From positions 1 through 35,789 of the IMG/VR virus record IMGVR_UViG_3300031251_000070: 35,789 nucleotides of DNA; one strand, written 5' to 3'. The notes under the pieces were generated by a model that was not told the origin of the DNA, ran no database searches, and was given only the letters and a program-made list of their open reading frames with translations. Within the stretch, counting starts at the first letter, position 1. Every line of letters begins with the position of its first letter. The translations under genes were made by a program, and so were the position numbers. Below are positions 1 to 6,664 of this stretch, in pieces. Source of the stretch: a virus.

Positions 1-254
1 TCTGCAGGAAGTCTTGAACGTCATGGTCAATGAAACCAACCCGGCCATTCTGCGCAAGCGCATTAACAAAGACGACGAGGTTTATTTCGTTTATTGGACA
101 ACACTTGTACCAATTCTCCCAGACGTTTCACAAGCCCCGCAACCAATTGCAGCAACAACAGCTGCAAAATCAATCGAACTTGCACCACCAATGGAGGTAT
201 CCGTTATGCCAGAAGCAAAATCAAAAACTCACCTGATGCTGGAATACCTGGCCG
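1..254. repeat. Terminal direct repeat, left copy
   Basis: This 254-bp segment recurs at the right end of the window (35536-35789). The only difference I find is T at 127 against C at 35662, a silent GTT/GTC valine change. The reading frame of the gene cut by the left end continues exactly into the gene that begins at 35432. The window is therefore a circular molecule, or a circularly permuted assembly, opened inside a gene, with about 35,535 unique bases. A true packaged direct terminal repeat is possible. It is less likely because the large terminase is the lambda GpA type, which usually cuts at cos. Confidence 0.93.
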
Positions 255-637
255 AGCATCGCAGCGCCACATCTACAGAATTGACGCATGTCTCACAAGC
301 CTCTGCATCTGGACCGGCGCCGCATTTAAAGTCCTATATAGATGCAGGGATGATCTCTGTATCAAGTCCAGGTACTGGTCATCAACGAGTCTATTCTCTG
401 GCAGAAAACACCACATTAGATGATTTGGTTGGTTATGCCTATAAAAAACAGATGCATAAAGAGAAAAATACAGGCATAGCGAATGATTCCCCACCTGCAG
501 CATCATCACCTGCAAAACCTGCTGCGCTGACTCTTGTCCCTTCCGAGCCAAAGCCCAGCGCATCATCTGCAGAGCCAAAACCGGAAGCGAGCGACCAATA
601 CGGCGCGCACCAGGTATTCATCGACACTCACGGCTAG
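2..637 (+). CDS. Two-domain winged-helix-like protein (3' part of the gene that crosses the circular joint)
   Basis: This is the C-terminal part of a protein that starts at 35432; joined through the circle it is 246 aa. The first 75 or so residues of the whole protein resemble a small winged-helix domain ending in a YFVYW strand. A proline/glutamine-rich linker follows. A second helix-rich domain has the pattern KTHLMLEYLAEHRSATSTEL and then an LKSYIDAGMI recognition-like helix and a beta wing ending RVYSLA. The tail is low-complexity, rich in Pro, Ala and Ser. A DNA-binding role is inferred from this pattern and no named family was recognised. A TTG at position 14 could be mistaken for a start, but the frame is open upstream in the right-end copy and an ATG is available there. 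It is part of the rightward early operon under the operator-covered promoter near 34.73 kb. Confidence 0.75.
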   Translation: MQEVLNVMVNETNPAILRKRINKDDEVYFVYWTTLVPILPDVSQAPQPIAATTAAKSIELAPPMEVSVMPEAKSKTHLMLEYLAEHRSATSTELTHVSQASASGPAPHLKSYIDAGMISVSSPGTGHQRVYSLAENTTLDDLVGYAYKKQMHKEKNTGIANDSPPAASSPAKPAALTLVPSEPKPSASSAEPKPEASDQYGAHQVFIDTHG

Positions 638-751
638 ATGATCATCCAGCAGCCAGGATCCGTGCGCATGATTTTCCCGCCGGCAGACACCATCAAGATC
701 CAGAAGCTGTTTTTTGCGATCGATCTGGAATCGCTATCGGCGAGTACTTAA
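638..751 (+). CDS. Small 37-aa ORF coupled to the upstream gene
   Basis: The ATG immediately follows the TAG of the winged-helix gene with no gap (TAGATG), an arrangement that favours translational coupling. The predicted peptide begins MIIQQPGSVRMIFPPADTIK and ends with FFAIDLESLSAST. It has no recognised domain, no signal peptide and no membrane segment. If it is not a gene, the stretch 638-821 is a 184-base intergenic spacer with no other feature that I can see. The sequence alone cannot settle whether it is translated. Confidence 0.4.
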   Translation: MIIQQPGSVRMIFPPADTIKIQKLFFAIDLESLSAST

Positions 752-821
752 CTGCAATCCACCACAGATCCTGCGAGCGATGTGGCGGAATGCGGCAAAT
801 TCAATTAGTGAAAGGGTAATG

Positions 822-1031
822 ATGACTAAGGCGGGTATTGCGATCGATCCATGGAAGCTGTCAATTTTTGAACGCCATTTATCTCAAGCCGGTTACATCT
901 TTGACAAACCACATGAGATCAGTCCCGCAGGCGTTTTGCTGATGACTGTAAGAACAGAGAACCTTGAAGCATTAGCCGGTGTAATTGAAGCCGCCAATAT
1001 TGAAGCAGCAAAAACAGGAGCCCCACTATGA
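822..1031 (+). CDS. Hypothetical early phage protein, 69 aa
   Basis: This is a small protein of mixed charge, roughly WKLSIFERHLSQAGYIFDKP in the middle and a C-terminal helix LEALAGVIEAANIEAAK. The frame is open further upstream, but the ATGATG at 819-824 is preceded by an AAAGGG ribosome-binding site, and 822 gives the better spacing. Its stop overlaps the start of the MazG-like gene by four bases (ATGA). The fold looks like a short alpha/beta sandwich. No family was recognised. Confidence 0.65.
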   Translation: MTKAGIAIDPWKLSIFERHLSQAGYIFDKPHEISPAGVLLMTVRTENLEALAGVIEAANIEAAKTGAPL

Positions 1032-1579
1032 ACGAAATTATTAAGCAATGTGTAGATAGATTTCTAATGCGCAAATTGCCGGAGCATTTTCGCCCAGACG
1101 GCGGCGTTTCTTTTGCGCGGGATGTGAATGGAGCGCCGAGAGATTACCAGAGCGCTTGGTGGCCGGTTGGCACTAATCTATTTGACGCCGAACAGGCTAA
1201 GGAAATGTTCGAGCATTGCCTGGCTGGTTCAGGTCTCGCAAATGTAACCTTTTCTACCTTACGAGAAGCAAACATCACCCGCGATATCGAATGGGGTGCT
1301 GGTCAAAAATTCAGCCTTTCATATCGAGGCAATGAACTGGCCGGCGAAGTGGGCGAGGCATGCAATATATTAAAAAAACTGGATCGCGAACGCATGGGGT
1401 TGGTCGGCTCAAGAGCCGATCTGGAGAAACTTGCCGATGAGCTTGCGGATGTAGTCATTTGCGTAGATCTTGCAGCGATGGATGTAGGGATAGATCTCGC
1501 TGCAGCTGTAGCTCGCAAATTCAATATGACCAGCGATAAAAACGGACTTAAGACTAAGCTACCAGAGGCCGTCCAATGA
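1028..1579 (+). CDS. MazG-like nucleotide pyrophosphohydrolase domain protein
   Basis: This is a 183-aa protein in two parts. Residues 1-75 look like a phage-specific N-terminal domain (RFLMRKLPEHFRPD, then GTNLFDAEQAKEMFEHCL). Residues 94-175 match the all-alpha MazG/NTP-PPase pattern: NELAGEVGEACN supplies the E103-E107-E110 metal cluster and LADELADVVICVD supplies the second acidic helix around E138 and D141. Family members hydrolyse (d)NTPs to monophosphates. In phages they are thought to influence nucleotide pools or host alarmone signalling. The gene overlaps its neighbours by four bases on both sides, so it is expressed in the same coupled unit. Confidence 0.8.
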   Translation: MNEIIKQCVDRFLMRKLPEHFRPDGGVSFARDVNGAPRDYQSAWWPVGTNLFDAEQAKEMFEHCLAGSGLANVTFSTLREANITRDIEWGAGQKFSLSYRGNELAGEVGEACNILKKLDRERMGLVGSRADLEKLADELADVVICVDLAAMDVGIDLAAAVARKFNMTSDKNGLKTKLPEAVQ

Positions 1580-1716
1580 ATCCGATCTTGATCAATTATG
1601 CACTGTTAGTTGAATTCGCAGTGCTGTCGATTGGCTGGCTTATGGCTGGCGACAGGATGCAGGCGATTTATTGGTGTGGAGCGTTTATCTGCACAGCGGG
1701 AGTGACTTTCAAATGA
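1576..1716 (+). CDS. Small two-helix membrane protein, 46 aa
   Basis: This ORF has ATGA overlaps at both ends, with the stop of the MazG-like gene and with the start of the DUF5131 gene. That is strong evidence that it is translated despite its size. The peptide has two hydrophobic stretches: residues about 3-24 (ending LSIGWLMAG) and about 31-45 (IYWCGAFICTAGVTF), separated by a short polar turn GDRMQ. It is probably an inner-membrane hairpin. No function was recognised. Because it fills the gap exactly, the downstream gene cannot be assigned an earlier start without conflict. Confidence 0.65.
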   Translation: MNPILINYALLVEFAVLSIGWLMAGDRMQAIYWCGAFICTAGVTFK

Positions 1717-2693
1717 CCGAAAACACAAAAATCGAGTGGGCGCACCACACCTTTAACCCATGGATCGGCTGCACGGAAGTATCACCAGCATGTGATCACT
1801 GTTACGCCAGGGAACTAGCCAAACGCTACAGCATGGCAGAGTGGGGTACGGGCAAGCCTCGTCAGCGCACCTCTGCAGCGAACTGGAAATTGCCGTTGAA
1901 GTGGAACAGGCAGGCAGAGAAATTGGGTATTCGGTACCGCGTTTTCTGTGCCAGTTTGGCGGATGTATTCGACAATGAAGTGGATCCCCAATGGCGTGCT
2001 GATCTGTTTGCACTCATTGCAATCACGCCGAATCTGGATTGGTTGCTCCTGACCAAACGCATCGGCAACGCAGCAGAAATGATTGCTCAGGCAAGAATAT
2101 ATCAGGGCGAGGATGTGTTCTATCACAAGCCCATTAAAAACATCTGGATCGGCGCCACCATTTGCAACCAGAAAGAAGCCGATCGCGATATCCCTAAATT
2201 GATGAAAGTGCCTGCGGCCGTGCGGTTCTTGAGTATGGAGCCGCTGCTTGGCGACGTGGATATAAGATGGGCATTAAGTCGAAACAAACTAGAAATAGCC
2301 GCAGGGTTTTTGCAGAGGGGGATGTTTTCACCTGGCTTTGAAACGTTGCGACCCATTGATTGGGTAATCGTCGGCGGCGAGAGCGGAAACTGTGCACGAC
2401 CGATGCACCCTGGGTGGATATTCAGATTGCGCGACCAATGCAATGCGACCGGCACAGCGTTCTTTTTCAAGCAATGGGGTGAATTTATACCTGCAGAGGA
2501 TGATGAATGTGATCCAGGCAATCCGGACAAAAACTATTTTTGGAGCGATGGCAACAAATACCATGAAAGCGATGGCCAACGAGGCGGCGTAGCGCTGATG
2601 TGTCGAGTAGGTAAAAAACTGGCCGGACGTCTACTCGATGGCGCGACTCATAACGAATATCCGCAGTTCAAACCAAAAGATGCAAACCCTTGA
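1713..2693 (+). CDS. Phage Gp37/Gp68 family protein (DUF5131), three-cysteine motif
   Basis: This 326-aa protein begins with the family hallmark TKIEWAHHTFNPWIGCTEVS. It carries the three-cysteine cluster C20-x6-C27-x2-C30 (CTEVSPACDHCYA), then WLLLTKR and IWIGATICNQ. The motif WVIVGGESG and FFFKQWG complete the family pattern (Pfam Gp37_Gp68). The cysteine arrangement recalls iron-sulfur or radical-SAM-like proteins, but the biochemical activity is not established. The start at 1713 is chosen over an upstream alternative because it overlaps the preceding stop as ATGA. In many genomes this family sits beside a three-Cys-motif partner protein (TcmP). No such gene is present here. The 3' end overlaps the excisionase start by 14 bases. 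Confidence 0.88.
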   Translation: MTENTKIEWAHHTFNPWIGCTEVSPACDHCYARELAKRYSMAEWGTGKPRQRTSAANWKLPLKWNRQAEKLGIRYRVFCASLADVFDNEVDPQWRADLFALIAITPNLDWLLLTKRIGNAAEMIAQARIYQGEDVFYHKPIKNIWIGATICNQKEADRDIPKLMKVPAAVRFLSMEPLLGDVDIRWALSRNKLEIAAGFLQRGMFSPGFETLRPIDWVIVGGESGNCARPMHPGWIFRLRDQCNATGTAFFFKQWGEFIPAEDDECDPGNPDKNYFWSDGNKYHESDGQRGGVALMCRVGKKLAGRLLDGATHNEYPQFKPKDANP

Positions 2694-3030
2694 CCTTGCC
2701 GGCGCTGCAGCATTCCTCAAGTGCGGGGAAGATACTGTGCTGCAGATCATAGCGTCCGATCCTACATTCCCGGCAGCAAAGCCCGGCAAAAGATGGGTAT
2801 TTATCGATATTGACCTGGCTGACTGGTTGAGAACACAATACGGCACATGTCGGGCATCGAAAAAAGACTCAACACCTACTACTCGAACTTCACGTTCCGG
2901 GGGAAGCGATATCGACAGAGTCTTGGGACTTCCGATGAGGAGACAGCGCAAAGGCGCTGCGACGAGCTCCGCGCAGAACTCTGGCAGCGAGAAACCACAC
3001 CTGTCAGTAGTACGTTCGGAGATGCAGTAA
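2680..3030 (+). CDS. xis: Excisionase-like helix-turn-helix protein
   Basis: This is a 116-aa protein whose first 55 residues form a MerR/AlpA-like winged helix: LDLAGAAAFLKCGEDTVLQI, then PGKRWVFIDIDLADWLRTQY. That fold is used by excisionases and recombination directionality factors. The remaining 60 residues are basic and Ser/Thr-rich, and are encoded in a different frame across the first 184 bases of the integrase gene. The ATG is inside the end of the DUF5131 gene. The position immediately upstream of int, in the same transcript, supports an Xis role (inference). A shorter functional product ending before the overlap is possible. Confidence 0.75.
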   Translation: MQTLDLAGAAAFLKCGEDTVLQIIASDPTFPAAKPGKRWVFIDIDLADWLRTQYGTCRASKKDSTPTTRTSRSGGSDIDRVLGLPMRRQRKGAATSSAQNSGSEKPHLSVVRSEMQ

Positions 3031-3887
3031 ACCTCTGGCTGGCCAGCGGCGACAAAGACGCATCCGATCGCTACCGCATACGCGCATTCAACCTGTGGGA
3101 CAAACCGCTGGAAAACATCACCAGCGAGACACTCGAACCCATCCTCTCGAAATACACCGGCAGCACACGAAACCGCTGCATCAACCTTTTAACTGCCATC
3201 CTCAATTGCGCCGTGCGCCGTGGCTGGATCAAACGGGTACCGGACATGCAAAGGGTCAAGGTAAAGAGCTCACGCACGCGCTGGCTCACCTATAACGAAT
3301 GGGAACGCTTGGAAGCCGAGCTCGCCGGCAACCTGAAACAGATGGCACGCTTTGCGGTAACCACAGGCCTGCGCGAGAACAACGTCATCGAGCTCGAATG
3401 GTCGCAGGTCGACCTGCAGCGGAAAGTCGCGTGGATCCATCCGGACCAGGCCAAAGGAAAGAAAGCGATCGGAATCCCGCTGTCGGCGAAAGCCATCGAA
3501 GTACTGCGCGAGCAGCTGGGCAAGCATGAACGCTTCGTGTTCGTTTACCGCGCAGATGATGGCCGGCCGTGGCACAAAGTCACCAAAGCCAGCACCAGGT
3601 CATGGAAGATGGCACTTGTGCGTGCCGGCATCGATGTCGTGCCAACTGGCAAAAAGAGCGCAACCGGCCAGGAGAGATTCACCAGTACATTCCGCTGGCA
3701 CGACCTGCGTCACACCTGGGCGAGCTGGCACATCATGAATGGCACCCCACTGGAAGTACTGCAGAAGCTCGGCGGGTGGAAATCGCTGGCCATGGTGATG
3801 CGTTACGCGCACCTGGCGCCGGAATATCTGGCCAACTTTGCCGACAACATGGCCAACAAAAAAGAGGTGGTCCAGGCAAGCGGCTGA
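2847..3887 (+). CDS. int: Tyrosine-recombinase integrase
   Basis: This 346-aa site-specific recombinase integrates and excises the phage. Residues 8-48 look like an N-terminal arm-binding domain (NTYYSNFTFRGKRYRQSLGT), followed by a SAM-like core-binding domain to about 140. The catalytic domain carries R176 (TTGLREN), a lysine near 203-206 (AKGKK), H285-x-x-R288 (WHDLRH), W311 (GGWKS) in the second His/Trp position, and the nucleophile Y320 (MRYAHL). The set is complete. The attachment site lies directly downstream. The gene is at the end of the repressed rightward operon, overlapping xis by 184 bases. Confidence 0.95.
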   Translation: MSGIEKRLNTYYSNFTFRGKRYRQSLGTSDEETAQRRCDELRAELWQRETTPVSSTFGDAVNLWLASGDKDASDRYRIRAFNLWDKPLENITSETLEPILSKYTGSTRNRCINLLTAILNCAVRRGWIKRVPDMQRVKVKSSRTRWLTYNEWERLEAELAGNLKQMARFAVTTGLRENNVIELEWSQVDLQRKVAWIHPDQAKGKKAIGIPLSAKAIEVLREQLGKHERFVFVYRADDGRPWHKVTKASTRSWKMALVRAGIDVVPTGKKSATGQERFTSTFRWHDLRHTWASWHIMNGTPLEVLQKLGGWKSLAMVMRYAHLAPEYLANFADNMANKKEVVQASG

Positions 3888-4095
3888 CATGTGGCAACTA
3901 CATGTGGCAGACTGTGCAGGTTTACAGCAGTATTGTACCGGATTTAAACCGAATTTCCAGATTCGCGCCGCCGTAAGTCTTTGATTCTATGGTGGGCGGT
4001 ACTGGGATCGAACCAGTGACCCCTGCCGTGTGAAGGCACGCATCCTGCCCGTGGTTACTTGATTGCAGGGCGCATGTGGCAATTTAGTGTGGCAA
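3888..4095. repeat. Integrase arm-type binding sites flanking attP
   Basis: There are four copies of a CATGTGGCAA-like decamer in direct orientation: 3888-3897 (CATGTGGCAA), 3901-3910 (CATGTGGCAG), 4073-4082 (CATGTGGCAA) and 4086-4095 (AGTGTGGCAA). Within each pair the spacing is exactly 13 bp, and the pairs sit on either side of the tRNA-like core. This is the layout expected of P and P' arm sites bound by an integrase's N-terminal domain. The first copy starts right at the int stop codon. Function is inferred from geometry and location. Confidence 0.75.
3990..4037 (-). other. attP: attP core: 3' portion of a tRNA-Val(CAC)-like gene
   Basis: Read on the minus strand, the segment contains the anticodon loop TTCACAC (anticodon CAC, valine) and the 3' anticodon stem GGCAG. 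It continues with a perfect T arm (ACTGG-TTCGATC-CCAGT), the 3' acceptor strand ACCGCCC and ACCA. Homology to a tRNA stops at the 5' side of the anticodon stem, where position 27 would no longer pair, and no D arm or 5' acceptor follows. That is the usual structure of an attP that restores the 3' end of a host tRNA gene on integration. The host attB is therefore predicted to be a tRNA-Val(CAC) gene, with strand exchange near the anticodon region. Confidence 0.85.
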
Positions 4096-4103
4096 TCGCT
4101 GCC

Positions 4104-4112
4104 TTATCCACA
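4104..4112 (+). promoter_or_regulatory. DnaA-box-like nonamer
   Basis: The sequence TTATCCACA matches the consensus DnaA box TTATNCACA exactly. It lies just outside the second pair of integrase arm sites, between attP and the end of the leftward operon. A single box in a 35-kb genome may be chance. No cluster of further boxes or an AT-rich unwinding element was seen beside it. Confidence 0.2.
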
Positions 4113-4120
4113 GGCGGATT

Positions 4121-4702
4121 CTACCATCGATACCAGGCGCCCACACCGACAAAGGCGGCCGGATCTCCACCTGAAAGCGGCGCGTCTACCGAAGCGATCG
4201 CGCCGATGTGGATCTCTTTCACCTGCAGCAGGCCTTGCTTGGCCTCGATGCGCAGCGCCGGCTCAATGCCTTGCGCTGTAGCCTTCTCACCGATGTATGC
4301 ACCTACCTCGCCGTGGTAATCCAGCGCCAGCCAGGGCAACGGATCGGTGCGGTCGTAGGTGACAGACTCGCCCGTTTCCTTGTCAATCGTGGTGGTAATG
4401 GTATGCGGATGATCGTCTGCCTTTACTTTACTGCTGGCCAGGACCTCGACGTTGTCGTCAGCGATGACTGCAGGCGGCAACTTGAGGCCGTTTTTTAGCC
4501 CAGGTCCGCCGGCATACACCTTGACCGGATTCTTGATCACTACAGGCTTTTGTGGCGTATGCGCAACTTCTGGTGCCGGCGTTGCTATAACGGTTTTTCC
4601 GACTTCTGCCGGCGCCGGTTTCAGATGCCACCATATGCTGAATGCGACCACGGCGATCACTCCCAATCCGATTTCTATCTTCGAGCGTTTTGAAAGGCTC
4701 AT
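4121..4702 (-). CDS. Membrane-anchored protein of unknown function, 193 aa
   Basis: The start is the ATG giving MSLSKRSKIEIGLGVIAVVA, in which a short positive N-terminus precedes one transmembrane helix (about residues 10-25, ending FSIWWHLKP). A long Pro/Ala/Val-rich periplasmic linker (PAPAEVGKTVIATPAPEV) follows. The C-terminal domain has alternating hydrophobic residues and ends AAFVGVGAWYRW, a terminal aromatic pattern reminiscent of outer-membrane or beta-rich proteins. It is the last gene of the leftward operon, 34 bases after the C1 peptidase and next to attP. That position is often used for lysis accessory or lysogenic cargo genes. I do not recognise a family. A spanin-like role is conceivable but not shown. 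Confidence 0.7.
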   Translation of the reverse strand: MSLSKRSKIEIGLGVIAVVAFSIWWHLKPAPAEVGKTVIATPAPEVAHTPQKPVVIKNPVKVYAGGPGLKNGLKLPPAVIADDNVEVLASSKVKADDHPHTITTTIDKETGESVTYDRTDPLPWLALDYHGEVGAYIGEKATAQGIEPALRIEAKQGLLQVKEIHIGAIASVDAPLSGGDPAAFVGVGAWYRW

Positions 4703-4736
4703 ACTGAATTGTCCTTGGGTTGCGTGATAAACAGGT

Positions 4737-5477
4737 TTACTTGCGTATCGTCCAGAAGTCGCTGGCCAGCTTGCTGTTCGTGATGTAGTCGAAAGGCATG
4801 TAAAAATAACCCTTATCGCCCCAGCCGGCACCCCATGAGTTGCGTACCTTCATCAACCCTTTATTGATGTCATAGCCCACTGCGCAAACCGCGTGACCGC
4901 CGAGCTGTTGCTCTTTGGGTAATGGCATGGGTACGATGCCAGTCTTGGCCACCGCATCGCTCTCGAAACTGGCAAACACCTCGAAACCGAACACGAAGGG
5001 GAAACCTGCAGCCAGGCACGCTTGCATCTCCATTAGGGTGCTCAAGCGCTCATAACTGGTGATGCGGTGCGGCAATGCATCCTTGTAGGCCTTTGCGCTT
5101 GGCTTCACGGTGAATTTTCGGACGTCATAGGGGCATTCGGATTCCGGGCAGACGCCGAGCTTGGCCAGCGACTTGATGCCGTCACGGATCACCGCACCGG
5201 AGTCGGTTTTGACGGTGCCCTCCATCACGCGCTCGTTGTAGTACACGAACAGGCGCGACAGATCTATCGTATCGCTCTTGAAGTTGCGGTCCAGGTATTC
5301 CATGGCGCCGACGATCGAATTGCCGGTGCATGCACCGAGCTGCCCCTGGTTCTCCACCGGGGAGCACTTTGGGCTTAGGTCAACGACTGCAGGGATGGAT
5401 GCCGGCGCGGTGAGTGCGAAAAGATGGTCGCGTGGATCTACCGGGTCGCGTTTCCAGCCTGAATATATGCGTGTCAT
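4737..5477 (-). CDS. Papain-like C1 family cysteine peptidase
   Basis: This 246-aa protein carries a full papain catalytic set. The oxyanion-hole glutamine Q44 lies six residues before the nucleophile C50 (ENQGQLGACTGNS, same Q-to-C spacing as papain). The histidine is H195 (LGGHAVCAVGYD) and the asparagine is N213 (VRNSWGAGWGDKGYF). Conserved SRLFVYYNER and DSGAVIRDGIKSLAKLGVCP are typical of bacterial C1 peptidases. There is no propeptide or signal peptide, so a cytoplasmic or virion-delivered enzyme is more likely than a secreted one. Its ATG overlaps the stop of the transglycosylase by four bases, which places it in the lysis module. The substrate is unknown. Confidence 0.92.
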   Translation of the reverse strand: MTRIYSGWKRDPVDPRDHLFALTAPASIPAVVDLSPKCSPVENQGQLGACTGNSIVGAMEYLDRNFKSDTIDLSRLFVYYNERVMEGTVKTDSGAVIRDGIKSLAKLGVCPESECPYDVRKFTVKPSAKAYKDALPHRITSYERLSTLMEMQACLAAGFPFVFGFEVFASFESDAVAKTGIVPMPLPKEQQLGGHAVCAVGYDINKGLMKVRNSWGAGWGDKGYFYMPFDYITNSKLASDFWTIRK

Positions 5478-6094
5478 AGTTTTATTCCTTCACAGGTGTA
5501 TGAGCCCCAGCCAATGTAGTGAGGCTGGCGATTGAAAAGAATCCAGCGCGGATACTTCCGGCTGTATTCAAAATTTTGTGCGCTCTGGCGCGTTTTAACG
5601 TACTCGGTGGCACCGAACCATATCCAGGGTGACGATGACTTGCGCTGCCCCTGCTGCACGTAGCCTAGGCCAGCGTTATAAGCTTTCAGTGCAGCAGCTC
5701 GGCGCTGGCAATCGTCCGAACCCTTTACTCGATCGCCAAGCCACTTGTCATACCTGACCAGCGCACGGATCGCCCACAAGGGGTTATATGGATCTGACTT
5801 GCCGAGATCCGGATATAAATGGGTGATGGTGTCGCTTGTACCATCCATGAACTGTGCCAGGCCGCGACCGTTATCCCAGGCAGTGATGCCTGGCCGCCAT
5901 CCGGACTCCTGTTCAATCTGAGCGGCAAACATGGGAATAGGTGCATCAAGGCCGAGAACGAAATGCGCCTCGCGGGTAAGTATCGGGCGATATCTATTTG
6001 CGGCGCCAGGCGCTGCGTCGGCAAAGGAATACCAGAGCAGGAATAAAGCCAGCACAAGCAACAGGAACGACAGTCTGTTTATTCTACAGCCCAC
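5474..6094 (-). CDS. Lytic transglycosylase (SLT domain) endolysin with N-terminal signal/anchor
   Basis: The protein is 206 aa. Residues 8-27 form a hydrophobic signal or signal-anchor sequence (LSFLLLVLALFLLWYSFADA) before a soluble SLT-fold domain. The putative catalytic glutamate is E63 in IEQESGW. It is followed by the family patterns RGLAQFMDGT, YNPLWAIRALVRYDKWL and AAALKAYNAGLGYV. The enzyme would cleave the glycan strands of peptidoglycan during lysis. The N-terminus could allow Sec-dependent export, as in SAR endolysins, so release might not depend wholly on the holin (inference). It overlaps the holin gene by 11 bases and the peptidase gene by four. Confidence 0.9.
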   Translation of the reverse strand: MGCRINRLSFLLLVLALFLLWYSFADAAPGAANRYRPILTREAHFVLGLDAPIPMFAAQIEQESGWRPGITAWDNGRGLAQFMDGTSDTITHLYPDLGKSDPYNPLWAIRALVRYDKWLGDRVKGSDDCQRRAAALKAYNAGLGYVQQGQRKSSSPWIWFGATEYVKTRQSAQNFEYSRKYPRWILFNRQPHYIGWGSYTCEGIKL

Positions 6095-6344
6095 CTGCTA
6101 GCCCCCATATGCAAGCTGCCTGCAGGATAGCCCGGGCGATAATGCGGCCTTTCTCCGAGCCATCAGTTAACCGGCTGTAAAGATTCCTGTCTATCCAGTA
6201 GCCGATGAACGAGCCCAGGGTGACGTGCCCTACCTTGAAGCATAGGGTCTGCAATTGAGGGTGATGAAGTGACAGCGCAAGTGCGTAGAAAACGAACGCA
6301 CTGAGTAGCCACTGGATCATGCGGAGTTTGTCTGATTTAGTCAT
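6084..6344 (-). CDS. Putative holin, 86 aa
   Basis: This is a small basic protein with two or three hydrophobic segments: about 10-27 (MIQWLLSAFVFYALALSL), about 36-50 (CFKVGHVTLGSFIGYWID) and about 70-84 (ILQAACIWGLAGG). The pattern and its place directly before the endolysin match putative phage holins. These proteins form inner-membrane holes at the time of lysis. Its start overlaps the stop of the next upstream gene by four bases. The precise holin class was not determined. Confidence 0.72.
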   Translation of the reverse strand: MTKSDKLRMIQWLLSAFVFYALALSLHHPQLQTLCFKVGHVTLGSFIGYWIDRNLYSRLTDGSEKGRIIARAILQAACIWGLAGGL

Positions 6345-6601
6345 TGGGTATCCTTATCCTGTTTAGCGTCCAGCTTGTCGTAGATCTTGTCCAACTTCAT
6401 GAACAGCGCATTCACCTCTCTTTTGAATTCATCGCGGGTGATGTAGTTACCAGCCACCAGCACCTCGATGCTGCCCACCTTGGCATTGATGGCAGCATCT
6501 GCTTTCTGTAGATCCTTTACAGCATCCCAGATTGCGTGCAGAAGAAAGCCGATTAGCGTTCCGAAGCCCGCTATAATCCAGTTGACGATTTGCTGGTCCA
6601 T
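6341..6601 (-). CDS. Membrane-anchored coiled-coil lysis-cassette protein
   Basis: The start chosen is the ATG with an AAAGG ribosome-binding site nine to ten bases upstream, giving 86 aa. Residues 6-24 form one transmembrane helix (NWIIAGFGTLIGFLLHAIWD). The rest is a heptad-like charged helix (VKDLQKADAAINAK, then VNALFMKLDKIYDKLDAKQD). One membrane helix followed by a coiled coil, right before a holin, fits holin-associated proteins. No family was recognised. In-frame upstream starts would add ten residues but lack a comparable Shine-Dalgarno sequence. Confidence 0.68.
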   Translation of the reverse strand: MDQQIVNWIIAGFGTLIGFLLHAIWDAVKDLQKADAAINAKVGSIEVLVAGNYITRDEFKREVNALFMKLDKIYDKLDAKQDKDTQ

Positions 6602-6625
6602 ATTCGATAACCTTTTGTTCATAAG

Positions 6626-6664
6626 AACCATATGCTATGGTTTACCCGCTGCGATCGCGGCGGG
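6626..6664. other. Two tandem hairpins ahead of the lysis cassette
   Basis: Two inverted repeats lie 2 bp apart in the 142-base gap between a membrane-protein gene and the lysis cassette. One is AACCATA-TGC-TATGGTT (6626-6642, a perfect 7-bp stem). The other is CCCGC and GCGGG around a ten-base loop containing the palindrome GCGATCGC (6645-6664). Neither is followed by a U tract on the minus strand, so simple intrinsic termination is unlikely. RNA-level delay or processing before the lysis genes is a possibility. The rest of the gap shows no ORF. Confidence 0.4.

Noticed and set aside
3990-4080. A complete tRNA-Val gene
   Set aside because: The 5' acceptor strand and D arm are missing and anticodon stem position 27-43 does not pair; only the 3' part is present, as expected for attP.
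4104-4112. The DnaA box as evidence of a replication origin at attP
   Set aside because: It is a single nonamer without further boxes; the iteron block near the primase is a better candidate.
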